Origin: Pseudomonas canadensis
Lineage (GTDB): Bacteria > Pseudomonadota > Gammaproteobacteria > Pseudomonadales > Pseudomonadaceae
NCBI RefSeq assembly: GCF_000503215.1
Contig: NZ_AYTD01000013.1
Location: forward strand, 248,001-312,000
DNA: 64,000 nt
Direction: 5' to 3'
Part shown: positions 9,286-18,105 of the stretch, in pieces
Layout: every line of letters starts with the position of its first letter
Numbering within the stretch: the first letter of the stretch is position 1
Program-made: the position numbers and the translations under genes
The notes under the pieces: generated by a model
Databases searched by the model: none
Told to the model about the DNA's origin: nothing
The model's input: only the letters and a program-made list of their open reading frames with translations

Positions 9286-10011
9286 ATGCTAAAACAGCCA
9301 CCCCTGACCCATGACCGTCGACAATTCCTACGCCTTGCTACGGTCGGCGCTGGCGCCCTGATGCTCACGGGCGCGTTACCTGCAGCGCTCGCACACGCCT
9401 CGCCGGCACCGAAGGCGGCCAATAACCTCAACCCACAACAAGCCCTGGCCAGATTGATGGAAGGCAACGGTCGCTATGCCGAAGGCGTCACCAAGCGCCA
9501 TGAATTCATGAGCGAGCGCGAGGCGTTGGAGGGCGGGCAGAATCCGTTCGTAGCGGTCCTGAGCTGCGCTGATTCACGGATTACTCCGGAATACGCCTTC
9601 GATACCGGCCTTGGCGACCTGTTTGCCGTACGGGTGGCGGGTAACTTCGTGACCGACGACGGGCTCGCCAGCCTCGAATACGCGGTGGCGGTGCTCCGCA
9701 CGCCGTTGATCATGGTGCTCGGGCACGACAGCTGCGGCGCCCTTGCCGCCGGGGTGAAAGCCACCAAGGACAACGCCACGTTCCCCGGCAAGATCCAGGG
9801 CCTGGCAGACGCGTTCAAGCCGTCGGTGCGCAAGGTCTTGAAAGCGCCTGGCGATCTGCTTGCGAACGCCATTGCGCAAAATGTCAGCGACACGGTAGCG
9901 CGGCTCAAGGCCGAGTCGACGCTGCTGGCGGACGCCCTGGCCGCTGGCAAACTGCACATTGTCGGCGGTATCTACAGGTTGCACAGTGGCCGGGTCGAGT
10001 TGATCGGCTGA
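9286..10011 (+). CDS. Tat-exported beta-class carbonic anhydrase
   Basis: A 241-residue periplasmic beta-carbonic anhydrase catalysing reversible CO2 hydration. The zinc motif pair is present as LSCADSRITPEY (Cys and Asp-Arg dyad, about residues 84-95) and GHDSCGALAAG (His and Cys, about residues 145-155). The N-terminus has a twin-arginine signal, DRRQFLRLA, then a hydrophobic stretch ending AHA. The ATG at 9286 is preferred over an upstream in-frame start because it puts the RR motif close to the N-terminus. Its stop lies 3 bp from the stop of the convergent gene. Confidence 0.92.
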   Translation: MLKQPPLTHDRRQFLRLATVGAGALMLTGALPAALAHASPAPKAANNLNPQQALARLMEGNGRYAEGVTKRHEFMSEREALEGGQNPFVAVLSCADSRITPEYAFDTGLGDLFAVRVAGNFVTDDGLASLEYAVAVLRTPLIMVLGHDSCGALAAGVKATKDNATFPGKIQGLADAFKPSVRKVLKAPGDLLANAIAQNVSDTVARLKAESTLLADALAAGKLHIVGGIYRLHSGRVELIG

Positions 10012-10014
10012 CCC

Positions 10015-10464
10015 TCAACGCCAGTGCCCGGTACTGGCCATCAACCCCACGGCTTGCGCAAAACCCGCCTGGGGTGCGGTGTTCAGCGTGACCAGCCCGA
10101 CACAGCGGCTCGGCTTCAACGTCGCGGCCCGCGCAGCGATCCGTGCGCCCTGCTGCGCACCGGCGAACACCGCTTCGGGGATGTGCAGCGCATTCATCAG
10201 GTCGAGCACATCCTGGCCAAGCACAGCGTCGTCTGCGGTGCGCAAGTACGGCACGATCACCCGAAAGCCCTGGGCAGCCAGCGGCGCCGCCACCTCGGAG
10301 AACGCCCTGACATCTGCCCCCAGCAACATGATCGCCCGGCCCTCCTCCGGCCCAAACTGTTCATAACGGATCTCCTGGTCATCGGTGCTCACCTGTTGCA
10401 CCGCCAACGCCGGCGCGGCCATGACCACCGCCGCCAGCAGCAAAAAACCACGACGATCAAACAT
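10015..10464 (-). CDS. Tat-exported alpha/beta-hydrolase-like protein lacking the Ser nucleophile
   Basis: A 149-residue last gene of the bufferin operon. The N-terminus is a twin-arginine signal (FDRRGFLLLAAVV, then APALA). The body resembles the first half of an alpha/beta hydrolase (RYEQFGPEEGRAIMLLG, QGFRVIVPYLR), but the nucleophile elbow reads GAQQGAR rather than GxSxG, and the chain ends where a C-terminal Asp/His would lie. It is therefore probably not a serine hydrolase; a binding or scaffold role is inferred. It overlaps bufC by 8 bases, so it is translationally coupled to it. Confidence 0.7.
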   Translation of the reverse strand: MFDRRGFLLLAAVVMAAPALAVQQVSTDDQEIRYEQFGPEEGRAIMLLGADVRAFSEVAAPLAAQGFRVIVPYLRTADDAVLGQDVLDLMNALHIPEAVFAGAQQGARIAARAATLKPSRCVGLVTLNTAPQAGFAQAVGLMASTGHWR

Positions 10465-11206
10465 GACTGACTCCCACTATTAATTCACTGCCCAGCCAAC
10501 CGGCCAGGTATTCCCCTGCCTGCATCACACCCGCTTCTTCCCCCAGGCGCTGCACCAGGAACTCACACAGCCCAGCGAAACTGCCGTCGGCCTGCAGCTG
10601 TTGCACGGCCAGTAGCTCCAGCGCATCCACCTGGCGTAAACGCGACGTGAACTGCCGACGCCACACGAGCAAGCCACCCGCCTGTTCCAGCATCACCGCT
10701 TCCGGCGCAAGCGCTTCCTGCCACAGCGCCGACCAGATGGCCTCGGCATTGGTGGTCAGGGCGTGGCAGCGCAACGACGGCGTCAGTTGCAACACGGCCG
10801 TGTCCCAATCCAGCTCGGCCACGACCTCCAGGGCCAACGGCTGTGCGTCAGCGGCGACAAAGGCCTCATTCAGGGCCGACTCGATCCAGGCCAGCTCATG
10901 CACATCCGGGTTGCGCGGGAACACCTCCCTCAAGGTGGCGTAGAAGCCCTCCGGATAAGCGTCCAGCGTCCAGGCGTGGGGTGGATGGTTGTCGATATGG
11001 GTGATGCTCGCCGCCAGAAAGGCCTCCTCTCCAACCCAACGGCGCAGGTTGGGAAATGCCTGCTCCAGGCACCCGACCAACTGCGCGCGGTAGTTGTTCT
11101 GGTACACCGCCAGGCCGGCGTGATGATTGCCCAGCGACTGCGCGGATTCATCCGACGCACTCACCAACCAGCTGCGAAAGGTGTGCTGTAGCTGCGCCAG
11201 GTTCAT
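10457..11206 (-). CDS. bufC: BufC/HvfC-type partner protein of an MNIO enzyme (DUF2063)
   Basis: A 249-residue protein beginning MNLAQLQHTFRSWLVSAS, with the HHAGLAVYQNNYRAQLVGCL segment characteristic of DUF2063. This is the partner that binds the precursor leader and delivers it to the MNIO (DUF692) enzyme in RiPP metallophore systems. It has no signal peptide, consistent with modification in the cytoplasm before export. It overlaps bufB by 4 bases (ATGA) and the following hydrolase-like gene by 8. The role comes from family knowledge and synteny. Confidence 0.88.
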   Translation of the reverse strand: MNLAQLQHTFRSWLVSASDESAQSLGNHHAGLAVYQNNYRAQLVGCLEQAFPNLRRWVGEEAFLAASITHIDNHPPHAWTLDAYPEGFYATLREVFPRNPDVHELAWIESALNEAFVAADAQPLALEVVAELDWDTAVLQLTPSLRCHALTTNAEAIWSALWQEALAPEAVMLEQAGGLLVWRRQFTSRLRQVDALELLAVQQLQADGSFAGLCEFLVQRLGEEAGVMQAGEYLAGWLGSELIVGVSHV

Positions 11207-12027
11207 CGTTGCGCTCCCAACGTGCGGGCCATCGCCAATTCCTGGAGCAGCTCGGCAAGTGGCGGGATCTCATCGTCGCGTTCGATCATGGTCGCCACCG
11301 GGCCCAGCCGGGTCATGGCCTGGGCGTAAAGCTCCCAGACGCCGGTGCACACCGGGCTGTCATGGCTGTCGATCAAGATGTCACGGCCTTGACTGTGACC
11401 GGCCAGGTGCACCTGACGCACACGTTCGGCGGGAATCCCCTGGAGAAACGCCAGGGCGTCGAAACCGTGATTGCTGGCACTGACGAACACATTGTTGACG
11501 TCCAGCAGCAACTCGCAGCCGGTACGCTGGGCCATGGCCGCGATAAATTCCCACTCGGTCATGGAGGCGCCTTCGAACGCCAGGTAACTCGAGGGGTTCT
11601 CGAACAACATCGTGCGGCCCAGCACGTCCTGGGCTTGATGGATGTTGGCGCAGACTCGGTCCAGGGCTTCGTCGGTGTAGGGCACTGGCAACAAGTCATG
11701 GGAATTGAAGTCACCGATGCGCGACCAACTCAGGTGGTCGGACACAAACAGCGGTTCAATCTCGTCTACCAGCGCCTTGAGGCGCTTCAAGTAATCCCCG
11801 TCCAGCCCTTCGGCGGTGCCGATGGACATGGACACGCCGTGCAGCGCCACCGGATACCGTTCGCGCACCTGACGTAAAATGTGCCGGGGCTGGCCGCCCG
11901 CGACCATAAAGTTTTCGGAGATCACTTCGACAAAATCCACAGGCACCGAAGTCTCCAGGAAATCGCAGTAATGCTCCTTGCGCAGCCCCAGGCCGTAGCC
12001 TGAAAAGTGAGGGTTGGATGTCGACAT
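11203..12027 (-). CDS. bufB: MNIO-family oxidase (DUF692), BufB
   Basis: A 274-residue multinuclear non-heme iron oxidative enzyme with a TIM-barrel fold. Expected metal-ligand regions are visible: VALHGVSMSIG (His), FVSDHLSW (Asp-His), LFENPSSY (Glu), LLDVNNVFVSASNHG (Asp, Asn, His) and VHLAGHSQ (His). These enzymes modify cysteines of a precursor peptide, reported as thiooxazole formation in bufferins. The start at 12027 has GGAGA at 6-bp spacing. It sits between the precursor gene and bufC, the canonical order. Confidence 0.92.
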   Translation of the reverse strand: MSTSNPHFSGYGLGLRKEHYCDFLETSVPVDFVEVISENFMVAGGQPRHILRQVRERYPVALHGVSMSIGTAEGLDGDYLKRLKALVDEIEPLFVSDHLSWSRIGDFNSHDLLPVPYTDEALDRVCANIHQAQDVLGRTMLFENPSSYLAFEGASMTEWEFIAAMAQRTGCELLLDVNNVFVSASNHGFDALAFLQGIPAERVRQVHLAGHSQGRDILIDSHDSPVCTGVWELYAQAMTRLGPVATMIERDDEIPPLAELLQELAMARTLGAQR

Positions 12028-12081
12028 GGCGGATCTCCGCAAAGAATAAGTGGCGAGCCCGCAAGGGGCCCGCCCGGTGGA

Positions 12082-12354
12082 TTACTTCGGTTCAGTCAGT
12101 GTGCCGCCAGCCTTGAGGCACTCGGACGGGGTCTTGACCATCACGCCTTCGCCTTTGCAGCTGTTGAGGCCCTTGCAGTCGTTCTTGGCGGTGGCGCACA
12201 GGCTGGTGCCTTTGCAGGTGTTGACGCCGTAGCAGCGGCCGGGTTTTTCCGGTTGGTCGGCGGCGCTGGCAGCGGTGGCGAACGAAGCGGACGCCATGGC
12301 GATCAGGGCAGCAGCGGCAGCAAGGCTCAGACGGGATTTGAGTGCAGTGTTCAT
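12082..12354 (-). CDS. Cys-rich bufferin-type metallophore precursor, CKG type
   Basis: A 90-residue precursor with a Sec signal peptide (MNTALKSRLSLAAAAALIAM, cleavage near ASA-AD, residue 31) and a small core holding six cysteines in CYGVNTCKG, SLCATAKNDCKG, NSCKG and ECLK. The repeated C-K-G pattern is that of the exported bufferin precursors modified by MNIO enzymes. The product should bind a metal, probably copper, in the periplasm. I think this corresponds to BufA2-type naming, but I am not sure of the numbering. GGAGA precedes the ATG; bufB follows. Confidence 0.85.
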   Translation of the reverse strand: MNTALKSRLSLAAAAALIAMASASFATAASAADQPEKPGRCYGVNTCKGTSLCATAKNDCKGLNSCKGEGVMVKTPSECLKAGGTLTEPK

Positions 12355-12380
12355 GGGTGTTTCTCCGGGGTTGGGGTGAA

Positions 12381-13142
12381 TTACTTGATAACGGAAGCAG
12401 CGTCTTCGATGACCTTCGCCACAGCCTCAGGCTGGGAGATGTACACCGAGTGGCTGGCCTTGATTTCGGTAACCTTGGATCCGGCGCGCTTGTACATCCA
12501 ACGCTGCAGGTCCGGGCTCAGGGCACGGTCTTCGGTGGAGACCACGGCGTAGGTCGGTTTTTTGTGCCAGGCCGCAGCCCACACGGTGCCGCCGAACAAG
12601 GCAGTGGTCGCCGGCACTTGGGAGGCGGCCATGAAGTCGGTGCGGTTGGTGGTCAGGTCGGCTGCAAAGTCGGCGTTGAATTTGGTGCGGTCGAAGAACA
12701 GATGACCGTCGCGGCTGGCCTTGATGTCATCGCTGGGCGCCGGCATCGAGCCGATCAACTGGGCCATGTTCTCGCCCACTTCCGGCTGCAGCGCCGAGAC
12801 GTAAACCAGCGACTTGACCTTGTCACGGTCACCGGCAATCGAGATCACCCCGCCGCCGGAGCTGTGGCCCACCAGCACCACCGGCCCGACTTGCTGCTCC
12901 AGTACTTCGCGGGCCTCGGCCACATCGGCGGCCAGGCTCTCGTGGCCCTGGTGCACCACGGTGACCTTGTAGCCCTTGTGAATCAGGATGTCGTGCACCA
13001 CCCGCCAGCCGGAACCGTCGACAAACGAACCGGGCACGATCACCACGCTTTTACCGGTGCCGGGTTGTGGGGCATCCGCCGCCTGGGCCAACATCGGAAC
13101 GGTCAGGGCCATGGCAATGGCCAGTGAAGAAAGCATACGCAT
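12381..13142 (-). CDS. secreted alpha/beta-hydrolase
   Basis: A 253-residue protein with a Sec signal peptide (cleavage after MLAQA, residue 21) and an intact nucleophile elbow GHSSGGG (about residues 114-120). An acid is likely in VSTEDRALSP and the catalytic His in KASHSVYIS. The substrate is unknown; relatives are annotated as alpha/beta-fold hydrolases or salicylate-esterase-like. It lies between doxX and a bufferin precursor gene and is probably co-transcribed, so the operon has two exported hydrolase-fold proteins, one intact and one without the serine. Confidence 0.82.
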   Translation of the reverse strand: MRMLSSLAIAMALTVPMLAQAADAPQPGTGKSVVIVPGSFVDGSGWRVVHDILIHKGYKVTVVHQGHESLAADVAEAREVLEQQVGPVVLVGHSSGGGVISIAGDRDKVKSLVYVSALQPEVGENMAQLIGSMPAPSDDIKASRDGHLFFDRTKFNADFAADLTTNRTDFMAASQVPATTALFGGTVWAAAWHKKPTYAVVSTEDRALSPDLQRWMYKRAGSKVTEIKASHSVYISQPEAVAKVIEDAASVIK

Positions 13143-13160
13143 TGGAAATCTCCATCAAAG

Positions 13161-13568
13161 TTAAGAACGTTTGCCTGAGATCAGGCGATCCAGCGACCAG
13201 GCCCCACCGCCGTACGCCAGCAGCGGCAACAACAGGCCCGCCCAGGTCAGGTGCACCGGCCACGCTGCGGGGTACACAAACACCTCGATCACCAACGTCA
13301 TGCCCAGCAGCGCGGCGGCGGCCGGGCGGGTCAGCAAGCCAAGCACCAGCAACAGCGGGAACAGGTGCTCGGCGTAAGTCGCCAGGTGCGCGGCCCAATC
13401 AGGCGGAATCAGCGGCAAGGCGTATTCCGAACGGAACAGCGTGTAGGTCGACGGCTTGAGTTCAAGTAAACCCGTGACCTTGGTGCGCCCCGACAAGAAG
13501 AACACCGCCGCGATCGCCACCCGCGCCACCAGCAACAGCAGGGCTTCGGGGAGCAGGCGCTGGATCAC
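13161..13568 (-). CDS. DoxX-family membrane protein of the bufferin operon
   Basis: A 135-residue four-helix integral membrane protein of the DoxX family: [20 protein letters not shown] in helix 1, then [20 protein letters not shown]. It starts with GTG at 13568, overlapping the stop of the upstream precursor gene by 4 bases (GTGA). DoxX proteins occur regularly in bufferin/hvf operons, where an accessory membrane redox or assembly role is suspected. The exact role is unknown. Confidence 0.85.
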   Translation of the reverse strand: MIQRLLPEALLLLVARVAIAAVFFLSGRTKVTGLLELKPSTYTLFRSEYALPLIPPDWAAHLATYAEHLFPLLLVLGLLTRPAAAALLGMTLVIEVFVYPAAWPVHLTWAGLLLPLLAYGGGAWSLDRLISGKRS

Positions 13569-13837
13569 GGTTGCTCCGTCAGGCTGCCGAAGCCTTTAGG
13601 GGTCTTGATCTGGGTGCAGGTGCCTTTGTCCACCAGCACCCAGGCGTTGCCCTGGTAATCGGTAGTGGAGGTGGCGGCGCACGAAGTGCCAGCGCCTGCG
13701 GCGCAATCGTTGGCACCGGCCAGGGCCACGCCGAAGCATTTTTCCTGGGGCTTGGGTTCATCGGCATGGGCCACGGCCGCGAAGGCGCTGAGGGACAGGG
13801 CGAGGGTTGCCGCGAGGGCTGCGTAAGGACGCTTCAT
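13565..13837 (-). CDS. bufferin-type metallophore precursor, DUF2282 type
   Basis: A 90-residue DUF2282 protein with a Sec signal ([20 protein letters not shown], cleavage near AHA-DE, residue 25) and four cysteines in [22 protein letters not shown] and KGTCTQI. This is the pattern of bufferin A1-type precursors, exported peptides that sequester copper after MNIO modification. It is the first gene of the minus-strand operon, with AGGAG 10 bp before the ATG. This operon has two unlike precursor genes for a single bufB/bufC pair. Confidence 0.86.
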   Translation of the reverse strand: MKRPYAALAATLALSLSAFAAVAHADEPKPQEKCFGVALAGANDCAAGAGTSCAATSTTDYQGNAWVLVDKGTCTQIKTPKGFGSLTEQP

Positions 13838-14410
13838 GGGGTGAGTCTCCTGGCTTGACTGAGTGTGGCCAGGGCGCCTTGGGGTCGGTGACCGCCTGCG
13901 CCAGCTGGTGAACAGAGTTAAAGCCAGGCGTGTATCCGGTCTGTGTCGCGAACGCGATAGAACGTCATGCGGGTGTATCAGGAGGGGGCGGGGATACAGT
14001 TCGTTACACAGTCAATAAAACAGTGCCAAAACCCTGGCGTTTTATTCGGCATCCCGAACGACACAATTAGAAATATTCGCCTTTCCGAACGAAGGCCCTA
14101 TCAGGGCGTCGACGACCGCAAAAATCACCATAAATTTCATACGGTTGTTGTCATGTTTGTTACATGCCAACTGGCATACATTCTGCTTCATCCATGTTTC
14201 TGGTAATAAAATGTTTCAGCTCTGAGACAGTCTCATCCCCTGAAGCATGGCCGGCGATCCACCTATAAAAACGCCCCCCCAAAGAAGGGTGGCCTTTCCG
14301 ACCTTTTGATCGACATCAACTTTTCAAGACTGCTGCTGCACATCTGCACCCCAAAAAGGGCGAACGGCCTGATCGCCGAAAACAAGCCCGACTATAAAAA
14401 GGACGATTTG
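13838..14410. promoter_or_regulatory. divergent intergenic region between the bufferin operon and the wHTH-ATPase gene
   Basis: About 570 bp without a convincing gene. It holds several short symmetric motifs: TCGCG-AA-CGCGA at 13946-13957, ATGCCA-AC-TGGCAT at 14164-14177 and TGAGAC-A-GTCTCA at 14223-14235. An AT-rich TAATAAAATG stretch near 14204 could hold a -10 for the rightward gene. No promoter can be assigned with confidence. Confidence 0.4.
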
Positions 14411-17227
14411 ATGAGCTCGAGCAAGAACCACGCAGTGTCCTTCCTGGACGCAGACCACCCCGCGCCGGCTACCCCGGACAGCACCATTGGCTTCGGTCCC
14501 TTTCTACTCCTGGCAAGACAGCACGTATTGTTGCGCAACGGCGAGCCGGTGACCCTCGGCAGCCGCGCGCTCTACCTGTTGATTGCGCTGGTGACCCGTG
14601 CCGGCGAATTGCTGGAGAAATCCGAACTGATCTCGTTCGCCTGGCCCAAGGTGGTGGTGGAAGAATGCAACCTGCGCGCGCAGATCGTCGCGCTGCGCCG
14701 GGCCCTGGGTGACGATGGCAACTTCAGCTACATCGTCACCGTGCCGGGCCGGGGCTATCGTTTTGTCGCGCCGATCACCGTGCAGGCCGCCGGTGAAGAG
14801 CACCTGCCAGTCCCCTATGTGCGGGTGGATGAGCCCAACCTGCCGACGCCGACCGCTGAAGTGATCGGCCGTGATGCCTTGATCACCAGCCTGGCCGACC
14901 AAGTCATGAGCCAGCGCTTCGTCACCCTCACCGGTCCCGGCGGCATCGGCAAGACCACCGTGGCCATGGCCGTGGCGCAACGCCTGGCCAGTGAACTCAA
15001 CCTGGGCAGCTGTTTTGTCGACCTGGCCCCCGCCACCAGCGGGCAATGGGTGGCCGGCATGCTCGCCAGCGCCCTGGGTATCCAGACGGTCAGCGAAGAC
15101 CCACTGCAGGGCGTGGCCGCCAGCCTGGCCAACCGGCGTTTGCTGCTGGTACTGGACAACTGCGAACACGTGCTGCCAGCAACCGCCGACGCCGTGGAAA
15201 CCCTGCTGCGCAGCGCGCCCCAATGCCATGTACTGACCACCAGCCGCGAACCGCTGCGTGCCGAAGGTGAACGGGTGCACGACCTGGCGCCGCTGCAAGT
15301 GCCCGACGCACACGCCAGCCTCAGCGCCCACGAAGCCCTCGCCTGGTCCGGCGTGCGCCTGTTTGTGGAGCGCGTACGCGCCCTCGACCCCGACTTTGTA
15401 TTCGGTGATGCCGATGTCGCTGCGGCCTGTGCGATCTGCCGCAAGCTCGACAGCAACGCCTTGGCCATCGAGATCGCCGCCGCCCGCGTGCGCACCTTTG
15501 GCATCCAGGACCTGGTGGGCCTGCTCGACGGCAGTTTCCGCCTGCAAATGACCGGCCGACGCACTGCCCTCGCCCGCCACCGCTCCCTGAGCGCCACCCT
15601 GGATTGGACCTACGCCATGCTCAGTGGCGATGAACAGGCGATGCTGCGCCAGCTCGCGGTGTTCACTGGCTCCTTCACCCTGGAAGCGGTCAAGGCGATG
15701 ACCGCCAGCAGCAGCCTCGACCCGCGCAACGCCCTGCCCCTGCTCGAAAGCCTGATGGACAAGTCACTGCTGATCGCCGGTGAATCCAAGGCGCTCAAAC
15801 GCTATCGCCTGCTGGAAACTACCCGCGCCTACGCCTTGGAAAAACTCAGCGAACAGGGCGAAACCACCTCAACCTGCCAACGCCATGCACGTTACGCCCT
15901 CGGCATGCTGCAAGAAGCCGGGCAGACCCTGGATGGCCTGTCGCCGGAAACCTGGCTGGCGCTGTACGGCCCGGAAATCAACACCATCCGCGCGGCGCTC
16001 GACTGGGCCTATTCGCCCAGCGGCGACTTGCCCCTGGGCATCGAACTGACCCTGGGCGGCGTACCGCTGTGGTTGCGTATGTCCCTGGTCAGCGAGTGCC
16101 GCACCTGGGTCGACAAAGGCCTGGCCAGCGACGGCCTCGTCCCACTGCCGTTGCGCCAGCGCATGCTGTTGCAGACCGCTCTGGCCAGTGTGCTGATGCT
16201 CACCTACGGCACCGGCAGCGAAATGCGCGAAGCCTGGCGCCAGGTGCGCGAAGACGCCCGCGACCTCGGTGATGCCGAACACAAGTTGCGTGCCCTGTGG
16301 GGCCTGTGGACCGACCGCTGCGGCTGCAACCAGTACACCGAAGCGCTGGAACTGGCCGAGCGCTACATCGCCCTGAACAGCAGCGGCAGCCACCAACTGC
16401 TCGGCAAGCGCATGCGCGCCGTGGCGCTGTTCCACATGGGTGATCTGATGGGTGCACGGCAGAATATCGACGAAGCCCTCGGCTCACCGTCGGCGCCGCG
16501 TTCGCACATCATCGACGTGCACTTCGACCAACGCATTGCCGCCCGTTGCCTCAAGGCCAAGGTGCAGTTGCTCGAAGGCGATGTCGACCCGGCGCTGCGC
16601 CTGATCGGCAGTTGCGTGGATGAAGCCATCTCCCTCGATCACCCCGCGACCCTTTGGTACACCTTGTGCCTGGGCGCGATCCCCCTGGCCTTGCTGGCGT
16701 CCAACCTGCCGAAAGTGCGCTATTACCTGGGGTTGCTGCAAGACAGCACCACTGGCCAGGACCTGCATATCTGGCGGCAATTTCGCCTGTGCTTCGAGAG
16801 CATCCTGCTGATCCGCGAAGGTTCGCCCGAAGCCGGCGTGCCGCAATTGGGCGAAGCCTTGCACCACCTGCAAGGCCAGGGTGACAGCCAACTCTACAGC
16901 CTGCTGCGCTGTGAATACGCCCTGGGCCTGGCCCGCCTGGGCCTGGAAAAACTTGCCCTGGAAGTACTGGAAGACACCCTGCAACTGGCCCTCGGTCGCC
17001 ACGAACGCTGGTTCGCGCCACAGATGTTGCGGATCAAGGCACAAATGACCCTGCGCCAGGCGCACTACGGCTCGGTAGACAAGGCCAAAGTCCTGCTGCG
17101 CCAGGCGTGGGTGGATGCGCAATTGTCGGGCGCGCATTTTTGGCGGGCGCAGATTGCGACGGATTTGGCGCGGTTGCAGGAGCCTAAGTTGCGCATCGCC
17201 TCCCTACCCCGCTTCCAGCACCGATAG
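14411..17227 (+). CDS. wHTH DNA-binding ATPase transcriptional regulator
   Basis: A 938-residue multidomain regulator. An OmpR-type winged helix occupies about residues 25-120 (SRALYLLIALVTRAGELLEK, VPGRGYRFVAP). A STAND/NB-ARC-type ATPase follows with Walker A GPGGIGKTT near residue 177 and Walker B RLLLVLDNCEH near residue 243, then TSREPLRAEGE. The C-terminal half is helical and TPR-like. Such proteins act as signal-dependent activators; the ligand is unknown. The ATG at 14411 has AAGGA at 7-bp spacing and is preferred over a start 35 codons upstream. Its winged helix is closely similar to the small regulator at 34767. Confidence 0.85.
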   Translation: MSSSKNHAVSFLDADHPAPATPDSTIGFGPFLLLARQHVLLRNGEPVTLGSRALYLLIALVTRAGELLEKSELISFAWPKVVVEECNLRAQIVALRRALGDDGNFSYIVTVPGRGYRFVAPITVQAAGEEHLPVPYVRVDEPNLPTPTAEVIGRDALITSLADQVMSQRFVTLTGPGGIGKTTVAMAVAQRLASELNLGSCFVDLAPATSGQWVAGMLASALGIQTVSEDPLQGVAASLANRRLLLVLDNCEHVLPATADAVETLLRSAPQCHVLTTSREPLRAEGERVHDLAPLQVPDAHASLSAHEALAWSGVRLFVERVRALDPDFVFGDADVAAACAICRKLDSNALAIEIAAARVRTFGIQDLVGLLDGSFRLQMTGRRTALARHRSLSATLDWTYAMLSGDEQAMLRQLAVFTGSFTLEAVKAMTASSSLDPRNALPLLESLMDKSLLIAGESKALKRYRLLETTRAYALEKLSEQGETTSTCQRHARYALGMLQEAGQTLDGLSPETWLALYGPEINTIRAALDWAYSPSGDLPLGIELTLGGVPLWLRMSLVSECRTWVDKGLASDGLVPLPLRQRMLLQTALASVLMLTYGTGSEMREAWRQVREDARDLGDAEHKLRALWGLWTDRCGCNQYTEALELAERYIALNSSGSHQLLGKRMRAVALFHMGDLMGARQNIDEALGSPSAPRSHIIDVHFDQRIAARCLKAKVQLLEGDVDPALRLIGSCVDEAISLDHPATLWYTLCLGAIPLALLASNLPKVRYYLGLLQDSTTGQDLHIWRQFRLCFESILLIREGSPEAGVPQLGEALHHLQGQGDSQLYSLLRCEYALGLARLGLEKLALEVLEDTLQLALGRHERWFAPQMLRIKAQMTLRQAHYGSVDKAKVLLRQAWVDAQLSGAHFWRAQIATDLARLQEPKLRIASLPRFQHR

Positions 17228-17270
17228 AGACGTCAATCTAGAACGATTTTCTGTAGTGAGCGGGGCTGTT

Positions 17271-17404
17271 GTGGTGAGCGGGCTTGCCCCGCGCTGGGCT
17301 GCGAAGCGGCCCTAAAACCAGACGGCCCGGTTCTAGATGGAAACATGCGGCGACTGGATTGGGGCTGCTTCGCAGCCCAGCGCGGGGCAAGCCCGCTCAC
17401 CACA
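17271..17404. repeat. REP pair (BIME) upstream of the RAYT gene
   Basis: Two REP-like copies in inverted orientation. The left copy begins GTGGTGAGCGGGCTTGCC at 17271 and runs to about 17307; the right copy, about 17368-17404, is its reverse complement. A 95-bp block from 17271 to 17365 recurs at 18011-18105 with two adjacent base differences. This is the usual substrate-like arrangement near a REP-associated tyrosine transposase. Confidence 0.88.
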
Positions 17405-17438
17405 ACCACAACCACAACCACAACCACAACCACAACCA
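17401..17438. repeat. hexanucleotide tandem repeat
   Basis: Six exact consecutive copies of CACAAC, starting at the end of the right REP copy. This is a simple-sequence tract that could vary by slippage. No coding frame uses it convincingly. Confidence 0.85.
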
Positions 17439-17468
17439 AAGCCATCCTCAGTTGGAGCTCAATTAAAG

Positions 17469-17954
17469 TCAAACCGCATCCCACAGCGAGTAATCACCTA
17501 CCCGATCAACCAACCCTGCCCGCAACGGGTTCGCGATGATGTAACGGGCCATCTTGCGAATATCATCCTCTTCACGCACCGCCCTATCGTGATAGCCGGG
17601 CTGCCAGACACGCTCCTTGCTTCGGCGACGACGGTTGATGGTCAGCGTGCTACATGACTTGATACGTCGCACTACATCGGCCAGGGTCTTTTGCTTCAGT
17701 TCGAATAGCCAGTGGATATGGTCGGGCATGATGACCCAGGCTAGAGAGTCGATATGACCAAGCTCGTGGGCGTTCCGGAACTCGGCAACCAGCAAACGCC
17801 CCAGGAACAAGTCGGTAAATAGTCGTTGTCGGTTATGGACGACGATGATGATGAGGTAGCTGCGGCCGTGTTCCGAATAACGTCCGTGACGCAGGCGGTG
17901 GGATTGAGGTGCTGGGCGCAAATCCGTTGCTCCTGGAGAAGTCCTTGAGAGCAT
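17469..17954 (-). CDS. REP-associated tyrosine transposase (RAYT)
   Basis: A 161-residue Y1-type single-strand transposase (TnpA_REP). The HUH metal site is present as MPDHIHWLFEL (about residues 77-87), and the nucleophilic Tyr is in WQPGYHDRAVR (about residue 122). The N-terminal HRLRHGRYSEHGRSYLI is typical. RAYTs are domesticated IS200/IS605 relatives that cut and join REP sequences. The gene is bracketed by REP copies at 17271-17404 and 18011-18105. No inactivating lesion is visible. The start codon is uncertain because no strong ribosome-binding site precedes it. Confidence 0.92.
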   Translation of the reverse strand: MLSRTSPGATDLRPAPQSHRLRHGRYSEHGRSYLIIIVVHNRQRLFTDLFLGRLLVAEFRNAHELGHIDSLAWVIMPDHIHWLFELKQKTLADVVRRIKSCSTLTINRRRRSKERVWQPGYHDRAVREEDDIRKMARYIIANPLRAGLVDRVGDYSLWDAV

Positions 17955-18010
17955 CAACGCTAGCGGCAGATTTAACGTGAGCCCGGCTTATTTATTGACT
18001 GAATATATCC

Positions 18011-18105
18011 GTGGTGAGCGGGCTTGCCCCGCGCTGGGCTGCGAAGCGGCCCTAAAACCAGACAACCCGGTTCTAGATGGAAACATGCGGCGACTGGATT
18101 GGGGC
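18011..18105. repeat. second copy of the 95-bp REP-containing repeat
   Basis: Same orientation as 17271-17365 and identical except for AA in place of GG about halfway along. Together they form a direct repeat of about 95 bp flanking the RAYT gene, 740 bp apart. The right copy ends abruptly at a coding remnant. Confidence 0.9.

Noticed and set aside
17401..17443. CACAAC repeats considered as a CRISPR-like array
   Set aside because: The units are 6 bp and contiguous with no spacers and no cas genes nearby; this is a simple tandem repeat.
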